Below are positions 52,176 to 60,365 of a stretch of DNA of 64,000 bases, in pieces. Each line of letters begins with the position of its first letter. The stretch's first letter is position 1. This stretch comes from Kitasatospora terrestris (GTDB taxonomy: Bacteria > Actinomycetota > Actinomycetes > Streptomycetales > Streptomycetaceae): the NCBI RefSeq assembly GCF_039542905.1, contig NZ_BAABIS010000001.1, positions 7,564,001 through 7,628,000 of the forward strand, given 5' to 3'. Under the pieces are notes generated by a model. The model saw only the letters and a program-made list of their open reading frames with translations, did not search any database and was not told the origin of the DNA. Made by a program: the position numbers and the translations under genes.

Positions 52176-52826
52176 CTACGGCAGGTCGAGGCGCTCGCGG
52201 GCTTCGGTGACCCAGCGCCGGACGGCGTGGGCCTCGCAGGCGGCGGCGAGGGCGTCGGCCTCGGCGAGGAGGGCGGTGGCGTCGGCGGGGCGCTGCTGGT
52301 CGGCGGCGACGTGCGCGAGGGCGATGAGGTTGGCGGCCACGCCCGGCCGGAAGTCCAGCTCGCGGCGCAGGCGGGTGGACTCCTCGAAGAGGGGGAGGGC
52401 TGCCTCCGGTCGTCCGGCGTACTGCTCGGCGAAGCCGAGGTGGCGCAGGACGTAGGAGACGGTCAGCCGGTCGCCGGCCCTGGTGGCGAGCTCCAGGGCG
52501 CGTTCGAACGCGGGCAGGGCGGTCGGGCCGTCCTCGCGGACGACCTGGTGGAAGGCGCCGATCCAGAACAGCGCCTCGCCCTCGCCGCGCGCGTCGCCGA
52601 GCTCGGCGTACAGCTCGGCGGCGCGCTCGAACAGCTCCAACTCCCGTGCGTCCTCGACCCGGTCGTCGAGGTAGCGGGCGTGCACCAGGCGGCCGCGGGC
52701 CAGGGCGAGGTCGGCCTCGGCGGCATCGAGGCCGACCTCCGCGACGGTGAGGGCGTCGGTGTCGCCGGTGAAGACGGCGCGCTCGTAGAGGTGGTTGGCC
52801 CGCTCGATCCGTATGTCCGTGGTCAT
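52176..52826 (-). CDS. TPR-repeat protein
   Basis: 216 residues, almost entirely alpha-helical, with tandem TPR-like units (for example ELELFERAAELYAELGDARGEGEALFWIGAFH, TALPAFERALELATRAGDRLTVSYVLRHLGFA and EAALPLFEESTRLRRELD). Such proteins are scaffolds for protein interaction. No other domain is present. It is encoded alone on the minus strand next to the aldo/keto reductase gene. The partner is unknown. Confidence 0.8.
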   Translation of the reverse strand: MTTDIRIERANHLYERAVFTGDTDALTVAEVGLDAAEADLALARGRLVHARYLDDRVEDARELELFERAAELYAELGDARGEGEALFWIGAFHQVVREDGPTALPAFERALELATRAGDRLTVSYVLRHLGFAEQYAGRPEAALPLFEESTRLRRELDFRPGVAANLIALAHVAADQQRPADATALLAEADALAAACEAHAVRRWVTEARERLDLP

Positions 52827-53096
52827 GGGGCCACTCTACGGGCCGACTGTCCGTCAGGTCTGCGGCACCGCAACCACGTTGAACGGCGTGGTGGGCGGCG
52901 GGTCGATCGCGGCGCCTTCGGGTCGGGAGCCGTCGGGCAGGGCGAACCCGGTCGGCCGGGCGCCCGGTCAGTGGCGGGCGGGCCGGCGGAGAAGCGGATC
53001 GGCGGGGTCCGTCCCGGGATCGGGGCCCCGGGCGGGTTATCGTGGCACGAGTCCGGCCGCGGACGGCCGGCGACCCGGTGGAGAGGAACAGACGAC

Positions 53097-54083
53097 GTGG
53101 AGCAGCGAGTGCTCGGCCGGACCGGCCGCGCGGTGTCGGTGGTCGGCCTGGGCACGTGGCAACTCGGCGCGGACTGGGGCGACGTGGAGGAGAGCACCGC
53201 GCTCGCCGTCCTCGACGCCGCCGTCGAGGCCGGGGTGACCTTCTTCGACACCGCCGACGTGTACGGCGACGGCCGCAGCGAGCAGCTGATCGGCCGCTAC
53301 CTGCACGGGCCCGGCGCGGGCGCCGGCATCTTCGTGGCCACCAAGCTCGGCCGCCGCCTGCCGCAGCTGCCCGAGAACTACGTGATGGACAACTTCCGCC
53401 CCTGGGTGGAGCGTTCTCTGCGCAACCTGGACACCGACCGGCTCGACCTGGTGCAGCTGCACTGCCCGCCGACCCCGGTGTACTCCTCCGGCGAGGTGTT
53501 CGACGCGCTGGACACCCTGGTCGCCGAGCAGAAGATCGCCGCGTACGGCGTCAGCGTGGAGACCTGCGAGGAGGCGCTCACCGCGATCGCCCGGCCGGGC
53601 GTGGCGAGCGTGCAGATCATCCTCAACCCGTTCCGGCTCAAGCCGCTGGAGGCGGTGCTGCCCGCCGCGCAGGCCGCCGGGGTCGGCATCATCGCCCGGG
53701 TGCCGCTGGCCAGCGGCCTGCTGTCCGGCCGGTACACCGCGGAGACGGTCTTCCCCAAGGACGACCACCGCACCTACAACCGCGACGGCTCCGCCTTCGA
53801 CCAGGGCGAGACCTTCTCCGGCGTCGACTACGCGACGGGTGTCGAGGCCGCCGTCGAGTTCGCGCAGCTCGCCCCGGCCGGGGCCACCCCGGCGCAGACC
53901 GCGCTGCGCTGGATCCTGCAGCAGCCCGGCGTCAGCTCGGTGATCCCCGGCGCCCGCTCGGCCGAGCAGGCCCGCGCGAACGCGTCCGCCGCCGACCTCC
54001 CCGCGCTGCCGGAGGCGACGCTGGACGCGGTCCGCGAGCTGTACGACCGGCGGATCCGCGCCCAGGTGCACGGCCGCTGGTAG
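53097..54083 (+). CDS. Aldo/keto reductase
   Basis: 328 residues from the GTG at 53097 (GAGAGGAA upstream). The (beta/alpha)8 fold has LGRTGRAVSVVGLGTWQLG, FFDTADVYGDGRSEQLIGRYL (catalytic Asp and Tyr), FVATKLGR (Lys) and DLVQLHCPP (His). The tetrad Asp-Tyr-Lys-His is complete. The C-terminal VIPGARSAEQARANASA is the NADP phosphate-binding segment. Oxidoreductases of this subgroup reduce aldehydes or sugars, and the substrate is unknown. Confidence 0.93.
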   Translation: MEQRVLGRTGRAVSVVGLGTWQLGADWGDVEESTALAVLDAAVEAGVTFFDTADVYGDGRSEQLIGRYLHGPGAGAGIFVATKLGRRLPQLPENYVMDNFRPWVERSLRNLDTDRLDLVQLHCPPTPVYSSGEVFDALDTLVAEQKIAAYGVSVETCEEALTAIARPGVASVQIILNPFRLKPLEAVLPAAQAAGVGIIARVPLASGLLSGRYTAETVFPKDDHRTYNRDGSAFDQGETFSGVDYATGVEAAVEFAQLAPAGATPAQTALRWILQQPGVSSVIPGARSAEQARANASAADLPALPEATLDAVRELYDRRIRAQVHGRW

Positions 54084-54117
54084 CCGGAGCGCGCCACCGG
54101 CGCTGCGTCAGGCGGCG

Positions 54118-54687
54118 TCAGGCGGCGTCGTCCCTGACGTAGTCGAGCAGGACCACGCCGTTGGAGAAGGTGCGGCTGCGGGTCAGGGTGAGCGGCTGTT
54201 CGAGGTCGGTCGGCGGGAAGAGCCGCTTCCCCCGGCCGATCAGCACCGGGTGCACCAGCACCCGGTAGGCGTCGACGAGGCCGTGCTCGCGGAACGCGGC
54301 CCCCAGGTCGGCGCCGCCCACCACGATGTCGCCGCCCGGCCCGGCCTTCATCGCCCGCACCTCGGCCGGGTCCACCTCGTGGCGGACGGTGGTGTTCCAG
54401 TCGGCGTGGTCGAGCGTGCGCGAGTACACGACCTTCGGCATCGACCGCCAGATCCCGGCGAAGTCCACGATCGCCGGCGGGGCCTGCCGGTCCTGGTCGG
54501 CGGTCGGCCAGTACGCGGCCATCAGGTCGTACGTCACCCGGCCGTGGATGAACGCGCCCATGGTGCGCAGCTCGTCGTTGAGGAAGCCGTGGAGCTCGTC
54601 GTCGACCCGGTGCCAGTCGATCCGGCGGTCCGGGCGCTCGATGTAGCCGTCCAGGGAGACCGACATCATCAGGATGATCTTCCGCAT
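54118..54687 (-). CDS. Dihydrofolate reductase-like (RibD C-terminal) family protein
   Basis: 189 residues from the ATG at 54687 (GAGGA upstream). It starts IILMMSVSLDGYIERPD and continues with FIHGRVTYDLMAAYW, VVYSRTLDHADW and GGDIVVGGADLGAAF, the pattern of RibD-C/DHFR-fold reductases that bind NADPH. It is too short and too divergent for certainty about folate or riboflavin chemistry. Many such genes are stand-alone with unknown substrates. It is convergent with the aldo/keto reductase gene. Confidence 0.88.
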   Translation of the reverse strand: MRKIILMMSVSLDGYIERPDRRIDWHRVDDELHGFLNDELRTMGAFIHGRVTYDLMAAYWPTADQDRQAPPAIVDFAGIWRSMPKVVYSRTLDHADWNTTVRHEVDPAEVRAMKAGPGGDIVVGGADLGAAFREHGLVDAYRVLVHPVLIGRGKRLFPPTDLEQPLTLTRSRTFSNGVVLLDYVRDDAA

Positions 54688-54769
54688 GGCTGTCCTCGCG
54701 CGATGGGGGCCGTGGCCGTTCCACGGTATGCGCTGGGCCGGCGGTGGACGGGGTGCCAGGATGCGTGTC

Positions 54770-55225
54770 ATGGGACCGACCGGTGGTGACGGGCAGAGCT
54801 GGGATCCGGCGGCGGAGGGCGTGCTGCGGCTGCCATCCGGGCGGCTGGTGCGCGGACGGGCGCTGCGGCGGCCCGTCCCGGACGGCCCCCGGCCCGCCTG
54901 GGGCCTGTACCTGCTCGGGCGGCCGCCGGCGGCGACGGCGTGGCCGCAACGCTGGGTCCGCTGGCCGGACTTCCGGCTCCCGGCCGATCCGGTCGACTTC
55001 GCCGCCGCGCTGCGCGAGCTGTGGACCCGGGCGGAGCACGAGCGGGTCGAGGTCGCCTGCGGCGGCGGACGCGGCCGCACCGGCACCGCCCTCGCCTGCC
55101 TCGCCGTCCTCGACGGCGTCGCCCCGGCGGCGGCCGTCGGCTTCGTCCGCGACCACTACCACCCGCGCGCGGTCGAGACCCCCTGGCAGCGCCGCTTCGT
55201 CTCCCGCTCCACCGTTGCCCGGTGA
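54770..55225 (+). CDS. Protein-tyrosine/dual-specificity phosphatase-like protein
   Basis: 151 residues from the ATG at 54770, or 154 from an ATG at 54761. A CX5R phosphate loop is present: VEVACGGGRGRTGTALACLAVLDG, with Cys followed five residues later by Arg and then Thr. The general-acid Asp is likely in WPDFRLPAD. The phosphate loop lacks the usual His before Cys (Ala instead). It belongs to the small cytoplasmic phosphatase fold seen in actinobacteria. The substrate may be a phosphoprotein or phosphoinositide-like molecule, and activity is unproven. Confidence 0.75.
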   Translation: MGPTGGDGQSWDPAAEGVLRLPSGRLVRGRALRRPVPDGPRPAWGLYLLGRPPAATAWPQRWVRWPDFRLPADPVDFAAALRELWTRAEHERVEVACGGGRGRTGTALACLAVLDGVAPAAAVGFVRDHYHPRAVETPWQRRFVSRSTVAR

Positions 55226-55267
55226 GCTGCCGTCGGGTGGGGCGGCGGGGGTGTCGGTGGGCGCTGC

Positions 55268-55283
55268 TAGGGTCGCGATCATG
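55268..55283 (+). promoter_or_regulatory. -10 element TAGGGT seven bases before a DinB start codon (leaderless mRNA)
   Basis: TAGGGT (55268-55273) is 7 bp before the ATG at 55281. With a start of transcription at or next to that A, the message would have no leader and no Shine-Dalgarno, which agrees with the absence of a ribosome site. Confidence 0.5.
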
Positions 55284-55784
55284 ATGAAGCGCGTGCCGTT
55301 CACCGGGGACGAGAAGACCAGCCTCCACGTCGCGCTGGACCGGCACCGGGACGCGGTGCTGTGGAAGTTGGAGGGGCTGGACGACGAGCAACTGCGCCGC
55401 CCGATGACGCCGGGCGGCAACAGTCTGCTCGGGCTGGTGAAGCACCTGGGCGGCGCGGAGTTCGGCTGGTTCAGCGAGGCGTTCGGCCGGGAGACCGGCC
55501 CGCTGCCCTTCGACCTGGACGCGGACCAGGACTCCGACCTGCGGATCGAGCCGGACGAGACGACGGAGGACGTGCTGGCGTTCTACCGGCGGGCGTGCGA
55601 GGCGTCGGACCGGGTGATCGCCGAGCTGGCGCTGGAGGACACCGGCACCGCGTGGTTCGGCGAGACGGTGTCGCTGCGCTGGGTGCTGATCCACATGACC
55701 ACGGAGACCGCCCGGCACGCCGGCCACCTGGACGTCATGCGCGAGCTGCTGGACGGCGCGACGGGCGACCACGACCGCACGTGA
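55281..55784 (+). CDS. DinB/DUF664 family protein
   Basis: 167 residues. The four-helix-bundle pattern is seen: LHVALDRHRDAVLWKLEGLDDEQLRRPMTPGGNSLLGLVKHLGGAEFGWF, with a metal His in LVKHLG and a C-terminal ETARHAGHLDVMRELL. The metal-binding triad of DinB-like proteins (His, and His-x3-His later) is present. Some relatives are mycothiol- or bacillithiol-dependent transferases. The gene starts without a ribosome site, suggesting leaderless translation. An adjacent ATG follows the first. Confidence 0.85.
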   Translation: MMKRVPFTGDEKTSLHVALDRHRDAVLWKLEGLDDEQLRRPMTPGGNSLLGLVKHLGGAEFGWFSEAFGRETGPLPFDLDADQDSDLRIEPDETTEDVLAFYRRACEASDRVIAELALEDTGTAWFGETVSLRWVLIHMTTETARHAGHLDVMRELLDGATGDHDRT

Positions 55785-55791
55785 CGGCCCG

Positions 55792-56616
55792 TCAGTCGGT
55801 GCGGCCCTCCGGCGTGAGCAGGACGTAGTCCGCGCCGGAGGAGTCGAGGCAGACCGCGAGCCGTCCGACGCCGGGCGTGTCGTCCGGGCCCATCTGGACG
55901 GAACCGCCGCCGGCCGTGCTCGCGGCCACCGCCGCGTCGCAGTCCGCGACCGCGAAGATCGGGTGCCAGTACGGGCGTCCGCCGGTGAGGACGAGCGCCT
56001 CGGCGGGGAGCTCCATCAGGCCGCCGTGCATCCGCTCCATCGGCTGCCCGGCGGGGGTGATCATGCTGTAGCTGCCCCCGCCGCCGGGCAGCTCCGTGTC
56101 GTCGTAGCGCCAGCCGAAGACGCGCCGGTAGAACTCGCGGGCGTCGGCCGCGTCGGTGGTGTACAGCTCGACCCAGTTGAGGCTGCCCGGGCGGTCGACC
56201 GCCTCCAGTCCGGGCGACTTCCCCGGCTTCCAGACGGCGAACTGCCCGCCCAGCGGGTCGCTGAACTGCGCCATCCACGCCCAGCCGCCGGCGTCCATCG
56301 GCGGGACGCGGACGGTGCCGCCGGCCTCCTCGACCGCCCGGGCGGTGGCCTCCACGTCGTCGGTGCGGAAGTAGATCATCCAGGCCGAGCGGGCGCCCTC
56401 CTCGGTGAGCCGCCCGATCGCACCGACTGCCTCGCCCTCCGAGCTCAGCAGCCCGTAGGCACCCTCCTCCTCGCCGGCCTCGGCCCCTTCCTCGGCGGCG
56501 ATCGGGTGGTACTTCCAGCCGAGCACCGAACCGTAGAAGGCCGCGGCGGCGGTCGGGTCGGGTGCGCCGAGGTCGATCCAGCAGGGTGAGCCGGGTACGA
56601 ATTCGGTGGTGATCAT
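55792..56616 (-). CDS. VOC (glyoxalase/bleomycin resistance) superfamily protein, two-domain
   Basis: 274 residues from the ATG at 56616 (GGAGGGA upstream). Two paired VOC modules are seen: PCWIDLGAPDPTAAAAFYGSVLGW (about 10-33) and NWVELYTTDAADAREFYRRVFGW (about 140-165), each followed by a beta-alpha-beta-beta-beta unit. Metal ligands cannot be identified with confidence. Such proteins bind small hydrophobic ligands or act as dioxygenases or drug-binding proteins. It is convergent with the DinB gene and divergent from the STAS gene. Confidence 0.85.
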   Translation of the reverse strand: MITTEFVPGSPCWIDLGAPDPTAAAAFYGSVLGWKYHPIAAEEGAEAGEEEGAYGLLSSEGEAVGAIGRLTEEGARSAWMIYFRTDDVEATARAVEEAGGTVRVPPMDAGGWAWMAQFSDPLGGQFAVWKPGKSPGLEAVDRPGSLNWVELYTTDAADAREFYRRVFGWRYDDTELPGGGGSYSMITPAGQPMERMHGGLMELPAEALVLTGGRPYWHPIFAVADCDAAVAASTAGGGSVQMGPDDTPGVGRLAVCLDSSGADYVLLTPEGRTD

Positions 56617-57005
56617 GGCGATTCCCTCCGGTGGATCTTCGCGAACCATTCCGAATTTCAGACTGGCTCATCGGAGGTGGATCCGCGCGCTCCGGAAAGG
56701 AGTATCACCGGGCGCGCTGGGAATGATCTCCGGGGCCGTGCGTGCGGATATCGCGAAGATCCCCGGCCGCCCTGCGTGTCGGGTGCACACCCGGGGAAGC
56801 GGACAGGTAGCGGGTCGGATCACCCCGCGCCCGGAATTCGCGGAATATCCGCCCCGCAGCCGCGAAATCGTCACCTGCGGCGCGATTGGCGGGCGCGAGG
56901 CCGGGCAGAGGCCGCATGGCCCGCAAATGACCGGGGGGAATCTCCGTCGGCTCCACCGGGACCAACATCGCTTTTGTCGCAGTACGGCAGCAGAAAGGCA
57001 CGGGC
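56617..57005. other. 389-bp intergenic region between VOC and STAS genes
   Basis: No supported gene. The region is AT-richer than its neighbours (for example GAATTTCAG, GGAATATCC) and has an 11-base inverted pair, GGATCTTCGCG (56633-56643) and CGCGAAGATCC (56752-56762). The pair is 108 nt apart and unlikely to be a simple terminator. It must carry the divergent promoters. No convincing -35/-10 pair was found. Confidence 0.35.
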
Positions 57006-57419
57006 GTGGCACTCAGCGTGAGCTACGGGGAGCGGTACGGCTGGACAGTGGTCCAGGTCGCGGGGGAGATCGACATCGCCGGGGTGGTCGCCCTGCGCGA
57101 GCGCCTCCAGCGGCTGGTCACCGAGGGCTGCCTGCACCTGGTCGTCGACATCGGTCGACTCGACTTCTGCGACTCCACCGGTTTCGCGGTGCTGGTCGCC
57201 ACCCGGCGGCTGCTCGCCGCGCGCGGCGGCCGACTGCGGCTCGTCCTGCCGCCGGCCGAGTCGCACACCCGCAAGGTGCTCGCGCTGTTCGGGATCGAGC
57301 GGATCTTCGACGTGCACGAGTCGGTGGAGGACGCCCTCGCCGACGCCCGCACCGTGCCGGGCGCACCGCAGGACGCGGTGCCCCGGCAGCGGGACACGGC
57401 GGCGGCCGCCACCGAGTGA
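57006..57419 (+). CDS. STAS-domain anti-sigma factor antagonist
   Basis: 137 residues from the GTG at 57006. The STAS loop VDIGRLDFCDSTGFAVLV carries the Asp-Ser-Thr-Gly motif, with Ser as the phosphoacceptor. VVQVAGEIDIAGVVALRERL is the usual N-terminal strand-helix pattern. The C-terminal 25 residues are an unstructured tail. It is convergent with a sigma-CAP fusion gene, ending 16 bp from its stop. It may serve the HATPases at 7019-7486 or 28515-28937. Confidence 0.88.
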   Translation: MALSVSYGERYGWTVVQVAGEIDIAGVVALRERLQRLVTEGCLHLVVDIGRLDFCDSTGFAVLVATRRLLAARGGRLRLVLPPAESHTRKVLALFGIERIFDVHESVEDALADARTVPGAPQDAVPRQRDTAAAATE

Positions 57420-57435
57420 CCGGACGGGCCGCGCG

Positions 57436-59049
57436 CTACAGGGGGGTGCCGAAGTCCTGGGTCCACCACGGGCCGCCGCTGCCGGTGTGGATGCCGACGC
57501 CCATCTCGGTGAACGAGCAGTTCAGGATGTTGGCGCGGTGGCCCGGGCTGTTCATCCAACTGGTCATCACGGAGGAGGCGCCCTGCTGGCCGCGGGCGAT
57601 GTTCTCGCCCCAGCGGCTCCAGCGGTAGCCCGTCGCGTCGATCCGCTGCTGCGGGCCGACGCCGTCCGGGTTGGTGTGGTCGAAGAAGTCGCGCGCCGCC
57701 ATGTCGTCCGAGTGCCGCTGCGCGGCCTGCTGGAGCTGCGCGTTCACCCGCATCGGGCCGCAGCCGTTGCGGGCGCGCTCGCTGTTCACCAGGTCCAGCA
57801 CCTGCTGCTGGGCACTGGCGGTGGGCGTGCGGGGCGCCGGGGAGGAGGAAGCCACCGTCGGGGTCGGCGTGGGGGTGGGGGTCGGGGTGGGCGAGGGCGT
57901 CGGGGTCGGCGTGGGGGAGGGGGAGGTCACCGCGGCCGGGACGACCTCGGTGGTGGCCGGCGGGGCCGCGTCCGGCTGGGCCGGGGCGGGGTCGGGCCGG
58001 CCGATGGTGAGGACGCCCGCGATCACGACCACCACCGCAGCACCGCCGACCGCCAGCGGCTTGCGGCCGCGCGGGGCGACCCGGCGCCGCCCGCCGCCAC
58101 CGGCCCGCCGGTGCGAACGCAGCGCGTGGCCACCGCCCGAGCCGCCCGCGCCCGAGCCGCCCGCGCCCGCACCTGCACCGCCCGCACCTGCACCGCCCGT
58201 GCCCGTGCCCGCGCCGCCGGTGGCGAGGCCGGCCGTGCCGCCGCCGCTGCCCGCGGCGGCGGTGAGCGCCCAGGCGGAGTGGCCGAAGGCGTCCGGGATC
58301 GGGATCATCGCCAGGCCCGCCAGCAGCCCCTCGGCCGGCATCAGCCCGTCGCGCATCCGCCCGCAGCCGTGGCACTCCTTCGCGTGCCGGCCGATCCGCT
58401 TGCGCCACAGCGCGCTGGGCGCGCCGTCCCAGCCGGCGGTCAGCTCGGCCAGCCACGGGCAGGGCGGGTTGACGGCGAGCGCGCGGACGACCACCCGGGC
58501 CGCCTCCAGCTGCGTCTTCATCCGCTGCACCCGGACCGCGGCGTGCGCGGACGATATCTCCAGGGCGGCGGCCAGCTCGGCGCGGCTGAGCTCGCCGGCC
58601 GCCTCCTGCCACCACAGGGAGAGCAGGTCCTGGTCGCCGGGGTCGAGCCAGCGGGTCGCCTCGGCGACCTCGCGGCGCTGCTCGGACAGGCCGAGCCGGA
58701 CGATGGTCAGCCCCACGAAGTCGGAGCCCGGGTCGGCCATCCCGTACGCCGAGTCGATGTCGTCGCCCGGCAGGGTGGGCTGGGCGTCCCGGTGGCGGCG
58801 GCGGATCTGGTTCATCGCGATCGCCACCACCCAGGAGCGGAACCCGTACGGGTCGCGCAGCCCGGGCAGCCCGTCGACCGCGCGGAGCATCGTCTCCTGC
58901 ACCACGTCGTCGGTGTCCGGGTGCCCGGAGAGGGCGCGCCCGACGATGTTGTACACCAGCGGAAGGTGCCCGCTGATCAGCTCGGCGGTCGCCTGCCGGT
59001 CGCCGAGCTGTGCCTGTCCGACCAGCGCCGCTGCGCGTTCGCTCTCCAC
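57436..59049 (-). CDS. ECF sigma factor fused to a membrane segment and extracellular CAP/SCP domain
   Basis: 537 residues from the GTG at 59049. Sigma region 2 (about 28-90) contains DTDDVVQETMLRAVDGL; region 4 (about 135-190) contains LSRAELAAALEISSAHAAVRVQRMK. A zinc-finger-like HAKECHGC follows (222-229). A Gly/Ala-rich linker and basic run (RRRVAPRGRK) lead to a single transmembrane helix (about 331-349). Outside lie a Pro/Thr/Ser linker (373-399) and a CAP domain (415-537) with HSDDMAARDFFDHTNPDG, RWGENIA and SPGHRANIL. The sigma is thus membrane-tethered with an external sensor-like domain. An alternative GTG lies 12 nt upstream. Confidence 0.9.
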   Translation of the reverse strand: MESERAAALVGQAQLGDRQATAELISGHLPLVYNIVGRALSGHPDTDDVVQETMLRAVDGLPGLRDPYGFRSWVVAIAMNQIRRRHRDAQPTLPGDDIDSAYGMADPGSDFVGLTIVRLGLSEQRREVAEATRWLDPGDQDLLSLWWQEAAGELSRAELAAALEISSAHAAVRVQRMKTQLEAARVVVRALAVNPPCPWLAELTAGWDGAPSALWRKRIGRHAKECHGCGRMRDGLMPAEGLLAGLAMIPIPDAFGHSAWALTAAAGSGGGTAGLATGGAGTGTGGAGAGGAGAGAGGSGAGGSGGGHALRSHRRAGGGGRRRVAPRGRKPLAVGGAAVVVVIAGVLTIGRPDPAPAQPDAAPPATTEVVPAAVTSPSPTPTPTPSPTPTPTPTPTPTVASSSPAPRTPTASAQQQVLDLVNSERARNGCGPMRVNAQLQQAAQRHSDDMAARDFFDHTNPDGVGPQQRIDATGYRWSRWGENIARGQQGASSVMTSWMNSPGHRANILNCSFTEMGVGIHTGSGGPWWTQDFGTPL

Positions 59050-59226
59050 TGCGCGGTCCACCTCTGTGTGTCGCCTGTCCGGTCCTGCCCTCACGCACTG
59101 GGAGATCCGGCGGCCCGGCTCCGATAACGAAAACCTGTTTGGAAAAATTCGAGCCGGCCTGGCCAGGGACCCTAGCCCACCGAAAACCCGGTGCGTCGCG
59201 CCGGGTCGGTGCGCCACCCTGGCGCG

Positions 59227-59865
59227 ATGACGGGATCCCTGATGACGACGGCCGCCGAAGGCGCGGCGGCAGGCCTGGGCGTGGCGATGCCCCTGGGTGC
59301 GATCGGGGTCCTGCTGCTCCAGGAGGGGCGGCGCGGCTGGCGGCCCGCCGCGAGCGGGGCGGCGGCGGTCGCGGTGGTGGACGGGCTGTACGCGGCGGTG
59401 GCGGTGCTGGTCGGACCGCAGCTGGCGCGGGCGCTGGCCGGGTACGAGGGCTGGGTGCGGCTGCTGTCGGCGGTGCTGCTCGCGGTGATCGCGGTGCGCG
59501 GGCTGCTCTCGCTGCGCGGCGCCGCGCAGTCGGCGCAGGCCGGGCCCGGGGAGGCCGCGGGCGGGGGTGAGGGCGGCGCGTTCCGCTCCTTCGTCCGGTT
59601 CGGGCTGCTCACCCTGGTGAACCCGATGACGGCGCTCTACTTCACCGCGCTGATCGCGGCCCGGGGCAGCGGCGGGTCCGGTGGATCGGGCGGGGCGGTG
59701 TACGTGGCGGCGGTGTTCGCGGCCTCGCTGCTGTGGCAGGAGCTGCTCGCCGCGGCCGGTGCGCTGGCCGGGGCCCGGCTGCGGCCGGGAGTGCGGCGCG
59801 CGACGTACGCGGCCGGTTACGGGCTGGTGGCGTGCCTGGCGATCCGGCTCGCCTGGCCGGGCTGA
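59227..59865 (+). CDS. LysE/RhtB-like amino acid exporter
   Basis: 212 residues from the ATG at 59227. Six hydrophobic segments are seen, with N-terminal GLGVAMPLGAIGVLLLQEG and the family motif LTLVNPMTALYFTALIAA in the middle. The Gly/Ser-rich linker (GGSGGSGG) before helix 4 is not usual. LysE-type proteins export amino acids or related small compounds. It is divergent from the sigma-CAP gene. An ATG at 59242 is an alternative start. Confidence 0.78.
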   Translation: MTGSLMTTAAEGAAAGLGVAMPLGAIGVLLLQEGRRGWRPAASGAAAVAVVDGLYAAVAVLVGPQLARALAGYEGWVRLLSAVLLAVIAVRGLLSLRGAAQSAQAGPGEAAGGGEGGAFRSFVRFGLLTLVNPMTALYFTALIAARGSGGSGGSGGAVYVAAVFAASLLWQELLAAAGALAGARLRPGVRRATYAAGYGLVACLAIRLAWPG

Positions 59866-60115
59866 CCGGGCACGGAGAGTGGCCGTCCGGGAGGCGGACC
59901 GTGGCCGGTGTGGTCCGGCCCATAGCGGCGGTGGTTGACGGTGGGCGCAGCGTGGGGCGGCGGTCACGGACCGTCGACGCCACCCGTCCGAGTGGCTCCG
60001 AAACCGGGTGAAGCGGGTCACTCGGCGCGGCGGCCGGCCGCGTGAAATGCGGCCCGGTCGTTGCCGATGAGCGTGCTGTACCGCCGGTAACCATGCTCTG
60101 AGCTGCGAAGACCTG

Positions 60116-60365
60116 TGAATGCTTGGCATGGCTGCCCAGGACCCGTAACTTCGAAACCGGTGCAGGGCGCACCACCCGGGATCACCCGAGCAGGACAGAC
60201 TCCCCGGCGCGGCGAACACGCCGCCCGCAGGGACGCGGGGTGACCGAGGCGCAGGCCGGCCGGCAGGTTCGGCCGACCGCCCGCGACGAACAGGTACGAG
60301 CGAGGACGGGCTCTCCCGAGCCCTGGTTCCGCCTGCCTGCCCCCGGGACTTCCGAAAGGAACCGC
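60116..60365 (+). ncRNA. Structured leader upstream of the Rpf protein, candidate c-di-AMP (ydaO-type) riboswitch
   Basis: A 250-nt leader with several stems precedes the ATG, including ATCACCC...GGGTGA (about 60180-60244) closing a GGCGCGGCG hairpin, and GGGCTC-TCCC-GAGCCC (about 60310-60325). A GGGGTGA core resembles that of ydaO-class riboswitches, and rpfA genes of streptomycetes are known to have such elements. I cannot align the full consensus by eye, so 5' limits and identity are uncertain. Confidence 0.5.

Noticed and set aside
54106..54125. 10-bp tandem repeat GCGTCAGGCG around the DHFR-like stop codon
   Set aside because: It results from repeated GCC-GCC-TGA-like triplets at the gene end and has no sign of function.
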